Source: Bacillota bacterium
Lineage (GTDB): Bacteria > Bacillota_I > Bacilli_A > RFN20 > CAG-826
Reading direction: 5' to 3'
Assembly: GCA_016872075.1 (NCBI GenBank)
Contig: VHBF01000006.1
Span: forward strand, 1-14,225
DNA: 14,225 nucleotides
In this document: piece by piece, positions 13,872-14,225 of the stretch
Layout of the letters: the number at the start of each line of letters is the position of its first letter
How positions within the stretch are numbered: the first letter of the stretch is position 1
Made by a program: the position numbers and the translations under genes
The notes under the pieces: generated by a model
What the model was told of the DNA's origin: nothing
Seen by the model: only the letters and a program-made list of their open reading frames with translations
Database searches by the model: none

Positions 13872-14225
13872 TAAGACTCAAACTTTACCACTAAATCGAT
13901 TTTTGCAACTTTACTGATAGTTTCATGAATCGAGCAATATTTTGCGCCTAATTCTGCAGATTCTTTGAGTTGTTCTTGATTAGAACCTCCGCGAATCGTA
14001 AATTCTATTTTTAAGTATTCTAATGTTGCAGGAATGGTGTCACGTTTGATACCACTCACTTCTAGGGATGCATCTTTAAAGGTAAGCCGCTTCTTGGTTG
14101 TAATACTTAAGAAGGTTGAATAAAAGCAGGAACCAACCGCGCCATATAATAAGTGGTAAGGTGCCATGCCATCTGGTTGTTGTCCTAATACAACCCGCCC
14201 AGAAGGCGAAGACATGGACCCCACA
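13871..14225 (-). CDS. OsmC-family protein, 5' end beyond the window
   Basis: About 118 codons are visible. The reading frame is open to the edge and the true N-terminus is missing, probably by about 20 residues; the GTG at 14224 and ATG at 14215 are internal. OsmC/Ohr-family features are present: the first redox cysteine in YGAVGSCFYSTF and the second in AKYCSIHETI, 64 residues later, joined by the KKRLTFKDASLEV strand region. The family reduces organic hydroperoxides using this cysteine pair, but this member looks more like the generic OsmC/YhfA branch than classical Ohr, so the substrate is uncertain. Its stop overlaps the rsmF start by one base, which implies one transcript. Confidence 0.85.
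   Translation of the reverse strand, partial: VGSMSSPSGRVVLGQQPDGMAPYHLLYGAVGSCFYSTFLSITTKKRLTFKDASLEVSGIKRDTIPATLEYLKIEFTIRGGSNQEQLKESAELGAKYCSIHETISKVAKIDLVVKFES

Noticed and set aside
1..14225. CRISPR array, insertion sequence, phage genes, tRNA or rRNA
   Set aside because: No regular repeats, transposase, integrase, terminal inverted repeats or recognisable RNA genes were seen. The gene content is ordinary chromosomal metabolism.

Overview
The window looks like chromosomal DNA of an AT-rich member of the Bacillota, or of a wall-less or wall-reduced relative that keeps the standard genetic code (Acholeplasmatales, Izemoplasmatales or Erysipelotrichia-like). Three points suggest this. The glgC-glgD-glgA order and the two-subunit ADP-glucose pyrophosphorylase are typical of Bacillota. 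The mevalonate enzymes MvaS and MvaA are present. Tryptophan is written TGG throughout, while TGA is used as a stop (ends at 2499 and 3756), which excludes the mycoplasma code. The lineage is inferred; no rRNA or tRNA gene is present to fix it.

Layout, left to right. (1) The start of a minus-strand Nudix hydrolase, cut by the window edge. (2) A tightly coupled plus-strand operon (185-3756): a duplicated DUF1576-type membrane protein, a GT2 glycosyltransferase fused to GtrA, a membrane-anchored phosphodiester glycosidase (NAGPA-type) and a small multi-helix membrane protein. (3) A minus-strand HAD-IB phosphatase. (4) A plus-strand short-chain dehydrogenase. (5) A minus-strand block: amidase, HMG-CoA reductase, HMG-CoA synthase. 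(6) A plus-strand glycogen operon, glgC-glgD-glgA. (7) A minus-strand pair: an OsmC-family protein cut by the window edge, and the rRNA m5C methyltransferase RsmF.

How they work together. MvaS and MvaA make mevalonate, the isoprenoid precursor. The GT2-GtrA protein probably makes and flips a polyprenyl-phosphate sugar, and the anchored NAGPA-type enzyme would act on the outer face, so block 2 reads as a cell-surface glycan module of unknown product. GlgC and GlgD make ADP-glucose and GlgA polymerises it; no branching enzyme or phosphorylase gene is in the window.

The DNA is very compact. Genes inside operons overlap by 1-11 bases or nearly touch. Two convergent pairs overlap tail to tail and a third is 3 bases apart, with no convincing intrinsic terminator at any of them. 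Several first-in-operon genes have a -10 hexamer only 6-8 bases before the ATG and no Shine-Dalgarno sequence, the arrangement expected of leaderless mRNAs. The SDR gene and glgC instead have a normal leader with a ribosome binding site. The most unusual items are the leaderless-type starts, the uncharacterised membrane/glycan operon with a 7-G tract in its glycosyltransferase, the short class I-like HMG-CoA reductase with an altered cofactor motif, and the dyad sites between the amidase gene and glgC.
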